From NCBI RefSeq assembly GCF_000160075.2, contig NZ_KI535340.1, positions 1,451,396-1,515,395 of the forward strand: 64,000 bases of DNA, written 5' to 3'. Positions 34,606 through 42,391 of this stretch are shown piece after piece. The number at the start of each line of letters is the position of its first letter. The first letter of the stretch is position 1. The stretch is from Abiotrophia defectiva ATCC 49176. GTDB lineage: Bacteria > Bacillota > Bacilli > Lactobacillales > Aerococcaceae. Made by a program: the position numbers and the translations under genes. The notes below the pieces were generated by a model. It saw nothing but the letters and a program-made list of their open reading frames with translations. It had not been told where the DNA came from and made no database searches.

Positions 34606-35763
34606 ATGGCAGATAAACGTGATTACTACGACGTCCTAGGGGTCTCTCGAGACGCTAGTGACGCCGAAATCAAAAAAGCCTATCGCAAACTATCCAAACA
34701 ATATCATCCAGACATTAACAAAGAAGCAGATGCAGCTGATAAATTCAAGGAAATTACCGAAGCCTACGAAGTCTTAAGTGACGCTGATAAACGCTCCATG
34801 TATGACCAATACGGTCACGCAGCCACTGACGGCTCCTATGGTGCCGGCGGCTTTGGCGGTGGCGGATTTGGTGGCTTCAGTGGCGGAGGATTTAGTGGCT
34901 TTGAAGATATCTTCGAGTCCTTCTTCGGTGGCGGTATGGGTGGTGCCGGCGCTTCAAGAGCCAGTGCAGCCCGTAGGGGTGATGACCTTCAATATCGGGT
35001 TAAACTCAAATTCGAGGAAGCCATTTTTGGTAAGGAAGTAACCATCACCTACAACCGCAAGCAAGAATGTCATACCTGTCATGGTTCTGGTGCCAAGGAA
35101 GGAACCGAGCCAGTGACCTGTCACAAGTGTCATGGTTCTGGGGTAATCAATGTTCAACGTAATACCCCATTTGGTGCTATGATGTCTCAGGCAACCTGTG
35201 ACGTCTGCCACGGGACTGGTAAAGAAATCAAGGAAAAATGTAGCACCTGTCATGGTGCTGGGACAGAAACCCAAGCGCATTCAGTTAAAGTCACCGTCCC
35301 TGCAGGAGTAGAAGACAACCAACAAATGCGGGTATCTGGTCAAGGTGAAGCCGGCACTAATGGCGGCCCATACGGCGACCTCTATGTGGTCTTCCAGGTC
35401 GAAGAGAGTGATATCTTTGAACGTGAAGGCACTGAAATCTTCTACGAACTGCCAATTAGCTTTAGCCAGGCAGCCCTAGGGGATGAAGTCAAGGTGCCAA
35501 CCGTTCATGGTAACGTCAAACTGAAAATCCCGGCTGGTACCCAAACTGGTACCACCTTCCGTTTACGTGAGAAGGGAGCCCCAAGTCTTCGCGGTGGCCG
35601 CAAGGGGGATCAACACGTGTCCGTCAAAGTCGTGACACCTAAACGCTTAACAGATCGTCAAAAGGATCTCTTCAAGCAATTGGCTGAATCTAGTGGCGAA
35701 TCTGTCAAGGGCCATGAAGGTGGCTTCTTCGATAAGATGAAGGATATGTTTGAAGGCAAATAA
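34606..35763 (+). CDS. dnaJ: Chaperone protein DnaJ (Hsp40)
   Basis: A 385-residue type I J-protein that delivers substrates to DnaK and stimulates its ATPase. Seen: J domain with the HPD motif (YHPDINKEA), a Gly/Phe-rich linker (about 75-120), four zinc-binding CxxCxGxG repeats ([32 protein letters not shown]), and the two C-terminal beta domains. AAAAGGAGTGGG precedes ATG. Last host gene before the prophage. Confidence 0.98.
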   Translation: MADKRDYYDVLGVSRDASDAEIKKAYRKLSKQYHPDINKEADAADKFKEITEAYEVLSDADKRSMYDQYGHAATDGSYGAGGFGGGGFGGFSGGGFSGFEDIFESFFGGGMGGAGASRASAARRGDDLQYRVKLKFEEAIFGKEVTITYNRKQECHTCHGSGAKEGTEPVTCHKCHGSGVINVQRNTPFGAMMSQATCDVCHGTGKEIKEKCSTCHGAGTETQAHSVKVTVPAGVEDNQQMRVSGQGEAGTNGGPYGDLYVVFQVEESDIFEREGTEIFYELPISFSQAALGDEVKVPTVHGNVKLKIPAGTQTGTTFRLREKGAPSLRGGRKGDQHVSVKVVTPKRLTDRQKDLFKQLAESSGESVKGHEGGFFDKMKDMFEGK

Positions 35764-35841
35764 TTAATACGCAATAAAAAAGACCGTCAGAACGATGTTT
35801 CTGTCGGTCTTTTTTTGTCTATGGGGCAAACGTGGGGCAGT
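35764..35841. other. Probable left attachment region (attL)
   Basis: The only space between the last host gene and the phage integrase. It holds the bidirectional terminator and, next to it, TGGGGCA repeated at 35822-35828 and 35833-35839, 11 bases apart. That spacing of one helical turn is as expected for integrase arm-type sites. The exact core cannot be fixed because attR lies outside the window. Confidence 0.55.
35776..35816. terminator. Terminator at the host-prophage border
   Basis: AAAAAAGACCGTCAGAA pairs with TTCTGTCGGTCTTTTTT with one mismatch, around a short loop, and has A and T runs on both sides. It can end dnaJ on the + strand and the leftward integrase transcript on the - strand. 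Confidence 0.88.
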
Positions 35842-36963
35842 TTAGATAAAATTCACTGTCATCCTCTCGATTGATTGCCGTAAAGAATCATCTAATTTTT
35901 GAGAGTGATGGGCATAGATTTTTTCAATCATTTTAGTATCTGTATGCCCCACATGATGCGCAATAAGATGCAGGGGGATACCATGTTCAATCGCTAGGGT
36001 TACAAAGGTGTGTCTAAAATAATGCGTGGTTACTCTTTTGCCTGGTATGTTAACCTTTGATAGTTCTCTATTGAACTGAAGCAAAGAATAAGGCTTGCCG
36101 GTTCTAGTGGTGAATAGTAGAGTGTTATCAGGAGAAATAGACTTATATCTCAACTTCTTTGTCTTAGAAATAAGTATCTGTTTCTTTATTAAGGCGATTG
36201 TGTCATCGTTGATATGTATCACTCTGTCTTTGCCAGTTTTAGTTGGCCCAAAATCATTAACCATGTGACTCCAACTTTTGTTAATGGTAATAGTCCTGGA
36301 TGTCAAATCAATGTCCTGTTCGTAATCTATTGCAACAGCTTCTCCAATTCGAACGCCTGTCAGCATCTGAAACATGCTTAGATTAGCAACTTCCGGTTTT
36401 CCCATTTCTTCCAGTTGCTGAACGAGAGATTTAATCTCATCGTGCTCCAGGTATTTATAGGTGTTTTCTTTCGGCATGTTAATTCGCTCGACTACCAGTT
36501 TTTCACTAAAATCATTGTCATAGTACCCATACTTCACACCGAACTTAATGATATGTTTAAGTACTTCTCTACGTTTGTTAGTATAAGAGTAAGGTCTGCC
36601 TGACTTTGATAATCTAAGCAAGTGCTGATTCATCATAATGTCATCAACTTTACTTGCCAAAAAGTGACCGAGATCAGATTTGATATGATCCACAACGTTT
36701 CGCCGGTTAATCGCTGTGCTCTTCCTTACTGTTTGGACATACACAGAGAACCACTCATCTACTAACTCACCAAAGCTAACCTCAGATGATGCGCTAGTAG
36801 CCCCTAGCGTGGCTGTGTAGGCTTCATATAACTTAACAGACATATTTGCCTTGTCGTTCTTTTTAGAGCTAACAAGGCTTATTTTTTTGACTTTTCCAGT
36901 GTGTGGGTTTTTGAACCGTTCGCAGTATCGGTACTTGCCGTTTGGTAGTTGTTCTATCCACAT
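35842..36963 (-). CDS. Phage integrase, tyrosine recombinase
   Basis: A 373-residue site-specific recombinase. Seen: N-terminal arm-binding domain (WIEQLPNGKYRYCERFKNPHTGKVKKISL), SAM-like core-binding domain (about 70-150), and the catalytic domain with Arg in LTGVRIGEAVAIDY, HYFRHTF (His and Arg), HHVGHTDTKMIEKIYAH (His and the nucleophilic Tyr). Leftward, last gene of the lysogeny block, next to the putative attL. It would integrate and, with a directionality factor not identified here, excise the phage. Confidence 0.95.
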   Translation of the reverse strand: MWIEQLPNGKYRYCERFKNPHTGKVKKISLVSSKKNDKANMSVKLYEAYTATLGATSASSEVSFGELVDEWFSVYVQTVRKSTAINRRNVVDHIKSDLGHFLASKVDDIMMNQHLLRLSKSGRPYSYTNKRREVLKHIIKFGVKYGYYDNDFSEKLVVERINMPKENTYKYLEHDEIKSLVQQLEEMGKPEVANLSMFQMLTGVRIGEAVAIDYEQDIDLTSRTITINKSWSHMVNDFGPTKTGKDRVIHINDDTIALIKKQILISKTKKLRYKSISPDNTLLFTTRTGKPYSLLQFNRELSKVNIPGKRVTTHYFRHTFVTLAIEHGIPLHLIAHHVGHTDTKMIEKIYAHHSQKLDDSLRQSIERMTVNFI

Positions 36964-36968
36964 GGGTA

Positions 36969-37448
36969 TCAGTCCTTGTCTATGGTGTCCATAAAATCAC
37001 TAATTGTACCTTGGTTGTAAACCACCATAAGTAAAAAGATATCTGAGTCCTTAGCAAAGATTATCATCTTATCTGATGTAACAACATGGTATCCTTCTAA
37101 TTTACCGTCTAAAACATCAATAATATTTTTGCTGACCCCGAAACCTATATCATTTAGCATGTTTTTCGCTTCTCTTTTTGAATTGAAGAAAAACTCTACC
37201 ATTGCAACTTTATTCTCTTTAACTCGAATTGTAGCTGACCCTTTTTCGAAGTGAAGAAGTGTATGAATTCTATTAAATTTACCGCTAGTGTCGGCCTCAT
37301 CCGTCCACTCATTTTTACCATCTAACCTTTCGGCAAGGGTCTGCTTTGTCCATTCGATATCATCAATATGAACCAGGTCTTTTTCTTTCGGCATTGTAAA
37401 CCCACTCAGCATCAAGAAGAAGGGGAGCAATAAAAATAGTTTTCTCAT
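36969..37448 (-). CDS. Exported prophage protein in the lysogeny block, unknown
   Basis: A 159-residue protein with a clear signal peptide (MRKLFLLLPFFLMLSGF, likely cut after FTMP) and no lipobox Cys, so it is secreted or stays anchored by the signal. The mature part mixes charged helices and strands and matches no family I know. It sits between the integrase (5 bases away) and the ImmA-like gene, so it should be expressed in the lysogen. Exported genes in this position often alter phage adsorption or DNA entry (superinfection exclusion); for this one that is inference. Confidence 0.75.
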   Translation of the reverse strand: MRKLFLLLPFFLMLSGFTMPKEKDLVHIDDIEWTKQTLAERLDGKNEWTDEADTSGKFNRIHTLLHFEKGSATIRVKENKVAMVEFFFNSKREAKNMLNDIGFGVSKNIIDVLDGKLEGYHVVTSDKMIIFAKDSDIFLLMVVYNQGTISDFMDTIDKD

Positions 37449-37462
37449 AATTGGGTCATCTC

Positions 37463-38107
37463 CTAAATGTAATCTAGCGAATTATTAATTGCTTGCTTCA
37501 GTGTAATCTCATTGTGCTTAAATAAGTCCACAGCTTTATTGGCAGCGTTATAAGAGAATCCGTGATGGAACATCAAATAGTTTATCAGGCGATTGCTTAG
37601 TGCTGCATAACTCATGCAGAATTCAAAGCACAAGTTGTTAAAAGGACTCTCTACCTCAATAAAATGTTCGAGTGCATGGGTATTCATCATCAGGATGCTC
37701 GCTCCAAAGTTAGCTTCTAGTTCAAGCTCTTTATCCTCATAAGAATAACCGCCTTCGTTGATAAGTTGAGAGAATACTTGTGTTCCTGTTTTGTTATGCT
37801 CCAGGAGTGCGTGACATATCTCATGAGATATAGACCAGTTAACTCTTCCAGTGTTTCTAACGTTAGGGTTATACATAATAATTGGGCCAACCTCAGTGAA
37901 TTGGATAAAAGCCTCTAGTTTTCGTTGGCTGATATATCCAGTGATCTTAGGGTGGAATTCGAAACCAAGGGCAAGGTCGCAATATTCTCTAAAATGAGTG
38001 TGCCGTAATTTTGATGGGGGAAGGTCGAAGTAGTTGGATACATCTTGCATTACTTCATCTAGTTTCCGTTCGACCTTAAAATATACATGCTCACTGTTAA
38101 TGTACAT
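37463..38107 (-). CDS. ImmA/IrrE family metallopeptidase
   Basis: A 214-residue putative zinc protease. Seen: SHEICHALLEH, the HExxH zinc motif, with a downstream acidic ELELEANFGASILMM supplying the third ligand, as in ImmA/IrrE. Known: ImmA of ICEBs1 cleaves the element's repressor after DNA damage. Here it is next to the CI-like gene, so the same induction route is likely. Start ATG 38107. Confidence 0.88.
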   Translation of the reverse strand: MYINSEHVYFKVERKLDEVMQDVSNYFDLPPSKLRHTHFREYCDLALGFEFHPKITGYISQRKLEAFIQFTEVGPIIMYNPNVRNTGRVNWSISHEICHALLEHNKTGTQVFSQLINEGGYSYEDKELELEANFGASILMMNTHALEHFIEVESPFNNLCFEFCMSYAALSNRLINYLMFHHGFSYNAANKAVDLFKHNEITLKQAINNSLDYI

Positions 38108-38169
38108 GGCGTCATCTCCAATCGAATATATGTTCGTAAAATACTCAAAAAAAGAGAAAGTGTGGGGAC

Positions 38170-38511
38170 TTAATCTTTTTGTGCCTTCCGAATACGAATG
38201 CGCTCAGCAATAAAATCACTCATGGCCTGCATCTCTTGCTCGAACTCTTCTTTCTCTGAGTCAGTTAAGTCAGAGACGTCCACTCGGAAAAATTGGGCGT
38301 ACGTAGGGTGTGTGTCCACCTCTCTGGATAACAAATAATCGGCACTAACTTGGAAGTAATCTGCCAATTCTTTGATTCTTTCTGCACTAGGTGTTTGGGT
38401 CTTCATTTTGTACAGGGTATTTCGACTATAACCCAAATCAGACTCCACCTTTGCAATCGAAATCTTGCGTTGGCGACATAAATCTTTGATAATTTCGAAC
38501 GTCGAAAACAT
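38170..38511 (-). CDS. CI-like phage repressor (XRE family)
   Basis: A 113-residue DNA-binding protein. Seen: helix-turn-helix (about 5-60) with KISIAKVESDLGYSRNTLYKMKTQTPSAERIKELADYFQVSADYLLS, then a short acidic helical tail; no peptidase domain, consistent with use of a separate ImmA-like protease. The frame extends to a TTG at 38556, but ATG 38511 lies after AGAAAGG on the minus strand and begins right at the domain. Faces the control region with TTTCGTA-type sites. Confidence 0.85.
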   Translation of the reverse strand: MFSTFEIIKDLCRQRKISIAKVESDLGYSRNTLYKMKTQTPSAERIKELADYFQVSADYLLSREVDTHPTYAQFFRVDVSDLTDSEKEEFEQEMQAMSDFIAERIRIRKAQKD

Positions 38512-38572
38512 TGATATATCAACCTTTCTATCGTACGAAACAAAATATTTATCCAAAAGGTTAATTTTACGC

Positions 38573-38601
38573 TTGCAAAAACAACCAAAAAGGTGTAATA
38601 T
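38573..38601 (+). promoter_or_regulatory. Possible rightward promoter in the control region
   Basis: TTGCAA (38573-38578), 17-base spacer, TAATAT (38596-38601). A TTTCGTAA motif follows directly at 38605. It would face the leftward promoter rather than diverge from it. Confidence 0.45.
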
Positions 38602-38620
38602 ATGTTTCGTAAGGTATTCC

Positions 38621-38807
38621 TGTTAAAGATTTCGTAACTAAAAGCGTTAATAAAAAGACCTTGCAACATAGCCTAAATCGTTGGGGAACGGTGATAAGGT
38701 TAATACAGGCGCCTATTTATTAGTCTTATTTAATCACGCCTATATATTAACCTAAAGGTTGTGACATGTCAATAGTTTTAACCGATTCGGTTACGAAATC
38801 TTTAACA
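38621..38807. repeat. 18-bp perfect inverted repeat around a 151-bp segment
   Basis: TGTTAAAGATTTCGTAAC (38621-38638) is the exact reverse complement of bases 38790-38807. The enclosed 151 bases carry the leftward promoter and a hairpin. It may be a pair of strong operators allowing DNA looping, or the ends of an invertible segment. Confidence 0.85.
38744..38772 (-). promoter_or_regulatory. Leftward promoter, probably for the repressor block
   Basis: On the minus strand TTGACA (38767-38772), 17-base spacer, TAATAT (38744-38749). A near-perfect SigA promoter pointing to the CI-like gene, with a leader of about 230 bases. Confidence 0.7.
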
Positions 38808-38837
38808 CCCCTTACATTCAAGAAAGGAGAGGTTGAA

Positions 38838-39068
38838 ATGGAAACCGAGATTTTGAACGTTAAAGAAAGAATCAAAAACGGCCCTTACCCATTTACTTAC
38901 TATATGGGTGACAGATGTAACACGCCATCCGATATGCGTTTTGAAACTTGTTTAGGGACATCGGAGTTATGTCACGCAACAAGAAAAGTAAGAGTGGACG
39001 GACCAAATATTTCTGATCATTGGTTTGAATACGAAGACCGATACGGCGACTTGCACTATGGACGGTAA
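38838..39068 (+). CDS. First rightward early protein, unknown
   Basis: A 76-residue protein not recognised. Seen: a helical start (METEILNVKERIKNG), aromatic- and Cys-containing middle (YYMGDRCNTPSDMRFETCLG), and a His/Tyr-rich end. AGAAAGGAGAGG precedes ATG 38838; a longer frame from 38766 would run through the operator repeat and is unlikely. It stands two bases before the methylase gene, so an early regulatory or anti-host role is possible but unproven. Confidence 0.6.
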   Translation: METEILNVKERIKNGPYPFTYYMGDRCNTPSDMRFETCLGTSELCHATRKVRVDGPNISDHWFEYEDRYGDLHYGR

Positions 39069-39070
39069 TC

Positions 39071-40345
39071 ATGAAAGCAGAGGACGTAAATAAAATAATC
39101 GGTATAGCAGAGAACTACGAGTTGCCTAGTAAGTTACTTGACTTAATGCTAAGCAATCAGAGAGAAAACATCTTTAATCAGTTTTTAGAACTGGAGCAAG
39201 ACCTAAGCTTTGACTGGTTCACTGACTACTTCCAACAAGAACACGGTGACCGAGATAAGTTAAAGCAGGACTTCACACCTAAAGAGGTGGCTCACCTAGT
39301 CAACTCAATCAGCGGGCCAGCAACATCGGTTGCTGACATATGTGCAGGTACTGGCGGTCTAACAATCAAGAAATGGAACGAGCAACGTGAAGCTGAATGC
39401 TTCTACTACATGGAAGAATTTGCTAGCCGTGCAATTCCTATCTTAATTTTCAATATCGCCATCCGGAATATGAATGCAGAAATAGTCCACTGCGACGCGC
39501 TAACTCAAGAAGTGTTCGGTATCTATCGACTAATACCAGGCGATAGATTTAGCACTGTTGAGAAGGTCACAGAACGGACTGGACGAACAGACTTCGATGC
39601 GGTCATTATGAATCCTCCTTACTCGCTAACCTGGTCGGGTGATAAGAGTCTTATAAACGACCCTCGCTTCTCCGGTTACGGTGTCGCACCTAAGTCCAAA
39701 GCTGACTACGCCTTTATCTTACACGGACTAGCAATTCTAAAGGAAACTGGCACATTAGTGGCCATCTTACCGCACGGTGTGCTGTTCCGCGGGGCTGCTG
39801 AAGGAGAAATACGAACTGAGCTTATTAGACGACGCCAACTGGAAACAGTTATAGGACTGCCTGATAATCTGTTCCTTAACACAAGCATTCCAGTTGCTCT
39901 TCTGATTCTTAAGAAAAAAAGGGAAGATGAAGACGTATACTTCATCGACGCATCCAAAGAGTTTATCAAAGGTAAGGCCCAGAACAATTTAAGCGACGAA
40001 CACGTCGACAATATCCTCACCGCTTACCGACTCAGACGCAACATTGATAAATTTAGTAATTTAGCAAAACCACATGAAATTGAGAGCAATGACTATAACC
40101 TTAATATCCCTCGTTACGTTGATACATTCGAGCCAGAGCCAATTATTCCGATGCAAGAACTCTTGGACAGTTTGATTCAAACGGAACGTGAAATTCAAAC
40201 AACCGAGTTAGAGTTATTAAATTTCATGCGGCAGTTGGTGGGGACCACACCAGAGGCTCAGAACCAGCAAAAAGAATGCGTTGAGAAGTTTGAAGAGCTA
40301 ATTGAAAACCGTCAGGAATTTTACAAGCAAATGGAGTTGTTTTGA
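39071..40345 (+). CDS. Type I-like N-6 adenine DNA methylase (HsdM-like)
   Basis: A 424-residue methyltransferase. Seen: FTPKEVAHLVNSI and VADICAGTGGLTI (SAM-binding motif), DFDAVIMNPPYSL (catalytic NPPY), and KSKADYAFILHGLAIL...AILPHGVLFRGAAE, all typical of HsdM/N6_Mtase. It is shorter than host HsdM (about 500). Its stop overlaps the ATG of a specificity-like gene, and no HsdR follows. Known: phages use such modules for self-protection or to interfere with host restriction. Confidence 0.92.
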   Translation: MKAEDVNKIIGIAENYELPSKLLDLMLSNQRENIFNQFLELEQDLSFDWFTDYFQQEHGDRDKLKQDFTPKEVAHLVNSISGPATSVADICAGTGGLTIKKWNEQREAECFYYMEEFASRAIPILIFNIAIRNMNAEIVHCDALTQEVFGIYRLIPGDRFSTVEKVTERTGRTDFDAVIMNPPYSLTWSGDKSLINDPRFSGYGVAPKSKADYAFILHGLAILKETGTLVAILPHGVLFRGAAEGEIRTELIRRRQLETVIGLPDNLFLNTSIPVALLILKKKREDEDVYFIDASKEFIKGKAQNNLSDEHVDNILTAYRLRRNIDKFSNLAKPHEIESNDYNLNIPRYVDTFEPEPIIPMQELLDSLIQTEREIQTTELELLNFMRQLVGTTPEAQNQQKECVEKFEELIENRQEFYKQMELF

Positions 40346-40767
40346 TGAAGAGAGAACGGTTAACAGACATCGCTCATATAGAACGAGCAAAGAAGGGCAA
40401 GATATACCCTGCCGGGGTCATCTTAATTCAATTGTCTGCGTCTCGTGGGCAGTGCCTGCTTCAAATGGAAGACGGCGAGGTAGACGCACGGTATGCGGTA
40501 GTGCAACCGACTATTGATTGTGTTCCTTACTACTTGTGGAATGTCATTCAAATGGAAATGCCAGAGTTTTGTGCACAGTGGCAAACTGGAATCAACCTAC
40601 AGTTTGAGAATCTCAAATTTCTCAGCATACCACTCCACAGCTTTGAGGAACAAAAAAAGATAGCCGACAAGTTAACTAAATATGACGCCTGGATACAGGC
40701 AGAGCAGAAACAGCTAGACCTGTGGAAAGGCGTCAAGAAAAATATGTTAGATAAGATGTTTATCTAA
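40345..40767 (+). CDS. Half-size type I specificity subunit (HsdS-like)
   Basis: A 140-residue protein with one target-recognition domain and one conserved helix. Seen: ERLTDIAHIERAKKGKIYPAG at the start, NLQFENLKFLSIPLHSFEEQKKIADKLTKYDAWIQ (the HsdS conserved region) and a coiled-coil end. Full HsdS has two such halves. Its ATG overlaps the methylase TGA (TGATG), so they are coupled. Known: half-S proteins can dimerise and give palindromic target sites; that it does so here is inference. Confidence 0.85.
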   Translation: MKRERLTDIAHIERAKKGKIYPAGVILIQLSASRGQCLLQMEDGEVDARYAVVQPTIDCVPYYLWNVIQMEMPEFCAQWQTGINLQFENLKFLSIPLHSFEEQKKIADKLTKYDAWIQAEQKQLDLWKGVKKNMLDKMFI

Positions 40768-40786
40768 AAGAAAGGAGGAACCTATA

Positions 40787-40978
40787 ATGAGCAGTTTAGA
40801 TAGCGGGAGAGAGAAGATTCTCAAGTTCCTGGACGAGCACAAAATGTCGGTTGCTGATCTAGCGTCAGCATACAGTGTCAACCGAAGCGAGATGTCCAAC
40901 TACCTCAATGGAAACATCGAGAGCGAAAAGGGCAACAAGCTAATTCTAAAAATCATTTCTGACTTCAAGATTAGATAG
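40787..40978 (+). CDS. Small helix-turn-helix protein
   Basis: A 63-residue protein that is nearly all helix-turn-helix: HKMSVADLASAYSVNRSEMSNYLNG, ending ILKIISDFKIR. AAAGGAGGAACC before ATG is a strong site. Likely a small early regulator (Cro- or antirepressor-like), judged by fold and place only. Confidence 0.75.
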   Translation: MSSLDSGREKILKFLDEHKMSVADLASAYSVNRSEMSNYLNGNIESEKGNKLILKIISDFKIR

Positions 40979-40988
40979 GGGTGTAAGC

Positions 40989-41294
40989 ATGCAACTCATT
41001 GAGTCTAAAAAGGTTTCTCAAGCCTGGGTTTATCCAGAGCAAGTAAAAGAAATCTTCAACTACAAGGACCCTAGCAAAAAGCTAAGAGCCTTTCGTGAGT
41101 TCGTAGAAAGTCACCCTCACTACTACAAGTGGTTCAAACAGTGCTGGCTAGGTAAGTCGATAAAAGACTTCCAATACGCCTTCATCCCACTGGCTCATTT
41201 TTGGGAGAACCAATCGCTACTCGAAGCGGGTAGCCGGTCAATTAAGTTTGACCTGTCAGAAATAGAAAGGATACGGATAACTTATGGCTTATAA
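40989..41294 (+). CDS. Phage protein of unknown function
   Basis: A 101-residue protein, not recognised. It is rich in Trp, Tyr and Lys (WVYPEQVKEIFNYKD, HYYKWFKQCWLGKSIKDF), soluble and basic at the start. GGGGTGTAAGC before ATG. Overlaps the next gene by 11 bases. Confidence 0.65.
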   Translation: MQLIESKKVSQAWVYPEQVKEIFNYKDPSKKLRAFREFVESHPHYYKWFKQCWLGKSIKDFQYAFIPLAHFWENQSLLEAGSRSIKFDLSEIERIRITYGL

Positions 41295-41496
41295 AGGTTT
41301 TGTATTGGTCGACATAGAAGCGGTGATTCATTACCAAGACGGCAGTCACGTGAGAGTGGCCACACAGTTTGAGGAGAACACAACTCTTAAGAACGTGCAT
41401 GCCTACTTTGAAGCAGCAGCCAAGTTCTTGAACCCGAACGTAACAATTGGAAACATCACCATGAAATACGGAGGTGTTGAGTATGTTGAAGGATGA
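41284..41496 (+). CDS. Phage protein of unknown function
   Basis: A 70-residue protein with a predicted beta-rich pattern (GFVLVDIEAVIHYQDGSHVRVATQF). Not recognised. Overlaps both neighbours (11 and 14 bases), the usual packing of phage early genes. Confidence 0.62.
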   Translation: MAYKGFVLVDIEAVIHYQDGSHVRVATQFEENTTLKNVHAYFEAAAKFLNPNVTIGNITMKYGGVEYVEG

Positions 41497-41695
41497 CCAC
41501 TCGGTCGGTTCCAACATCCGAGATATACGAGAACAGCTAGGTATCAGCAAAGTAGGGTTAGCAGAACGCATCGGAATTCATCGCAATGCAGTGGCTAAGA
41601 TTGAGTCAGGTGAGCGTAAGCTCAATCAAAAAGGACTTAAAGTCTTTGCTAGAGCATTGGGTGTGACGGTACAGGATATCCTAGCAGGTATTTGA
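41483..41695 (+). CDS. XRE family transcriptional regulator
   Basis: A 70-residue helix-turn-helix protein: IRDIREQLGISKVGLAERIGIHRNAVAKIESGERKLNQKGLKVFARALGV. GGAGG 8 bases before ATG 41483 fixes the start inside the previous gene. Third HTH protein of the phage; role (Cro, middle-gene control) unknown. Confidence 0.85.
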   Translation: MLKDDHSVGSNIRDIREQLGISKVGLAERIGIHRNAVAKIESGERKLNQKGLKVFARALGVTVQDILAGI

Positions 41696-41710
41696 AAGGT
41701 GGTGAGGAAA

Positions 41711-41917
41711 ATGAAACTAAGTCTTAAGAACATTCACATCTACATGCTTATGACGCTTCTCATTCTAGGCGCACTAACTATGGTATGGGCCTGGTGGTGT
41801 AATGATTGCAAGCCTGGTGGAGACGGTCTAGCGAACGGAGTCGTTATCATCGGGTGGGCCATCGCAATAGTTGCTGCAGGTTTGTATGACTTGGAGGTGA
41901 AACAGAATGTTGTTTGA
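41711..41917 (+). CDS. Small membrane protein with two hydrophobic segments
   Basis: A 68-residue protein with two hydrophobic helices (IYMLMTLLILGALTMVWAWW and VVIIGWAIAIVAAGLY) joined by a short loop with two Cys. GTGAGGAAA precedes ATG 41711. Not recognised; position is not that of a holin. It may act on the host envelope, for example as an exclusion protein, but this is a guess. Confidence 0.6.
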   Translation: MKLSLKNIHIYMLMTLLILGALTMVWAWWCNDCKPGGDGLANGVVIIGWAIAIVAAGLYDLEVKQNVV

Positions 41918-42152
41918 GGACTTGTCCCAGTCAGCAAAACTGAGAGCTCTTAAGCAAATACCTAACGGACACACAACAAGTGACTACCGCTTCACCGAAG
42001 ATGGCATCATCCTGGTATGTGTCAGAGAGCAACAACACCAAATCGCATTAGAGGAATTAATGAAGTCAGTAAGGTTCTATGATGCGACGCGAGACAAGAG
42101 TCATATTGAGGACATCTTGTACTTCGCAGACAAATTAAAAAAGACCATGTAG
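41907..42152 (+). CDS. Phage protein of unknown function
   Basis: An 81-residue soluble protein (MLFEDLSQSAKLRALKQIP...EQQHQIALEELMKSVRFYDATRDK). Predicted mixed alpha/beta; no family recognised. TTGGAGGTGA before the ATG overlaps the previous gene by 11 bases. Confidence 0.65.
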   Translation: MLFEDLSQSAKLRALKQIPNGHTTSDYRFTEDGIILVCVREQQHQIALEELMKSVRFYDATRDKSHIEDILYFADKLKKTM

Positions 42153-42205
42153 CCGGCAAGCAAAACATGGTCAGAACATAATATCACATAGGGAGTGTAT
42201 CACAA

Positions 42206-42391
42206 ATGAGTGGAAAAATCAAAATCAAAAAGGAAAAAGAACCAAAGGCAACATCCGCAGTGTTTATTGATGTTGACCTAATTGAACAACTTAAAGACAT
42301 CAAGTCCGAAACAGGGATGCCTATCAGCAAGCTTGTTGAAATGTTTGTTGCTTACGGTATCGAAAACCACGAAGTAGTGGAGGAAGACTGA
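42206..42391 (+). CDS. Small ribbon-helix-helix-like protein
   Basis: A 61-residue protein: Lys-rich start, a strand SAVFIDVDLIEQL and two helices (KDIKSETGMPISKLVEMFVAYGIEN), the pattern of Arc/MetJ-type DNA-binding proteins. GGGAGTG precedes ATG. Overlaps the VRR-NUC gene by one base (TGATG). Confidence 0.65.
   Translation: MSGKIKIKKEKEPKATSAVFIDVDLIEQLKDIKSETGMPISKLVEMFVAYGIENHEVVEED

Larger units (their letters stand above)
38512..38837. promoter_or_regulatory. Lysogeny/lysis control region
   Basis: A 326-base stretch without a convincing gene between the repressor and the first early gene. It contains: TTTCGTA/TACGAAA motifs at 38534-38540, 38605-38611, 38630-38636 and 38792-38798; an 18-bp inverted repeat (38621-38638 and 38790-38807); an imperfect hairpin (38698-38711 with 38737-38752); a leftward consensus promoter; and a possible rightward promoter. 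The TTTCGTA sites are the best candidates for repressor operators. Confidence 0.7.

Noticed and set aside
35764-35841. tRNA gene as integration site
   Set aside because: No cloverleaf or T-loop GTTCGA sequence in the region; the phage sits between dnaJ and its own integrase without a tRNA.
38766-38837. Longer N-terminus of the first early gene (start at 38766)
   Set aside because: It would read through the 18-bp inverted repeat and has no ribosome site, while ATG 38838 has AGAAAGGAGAGG in front.
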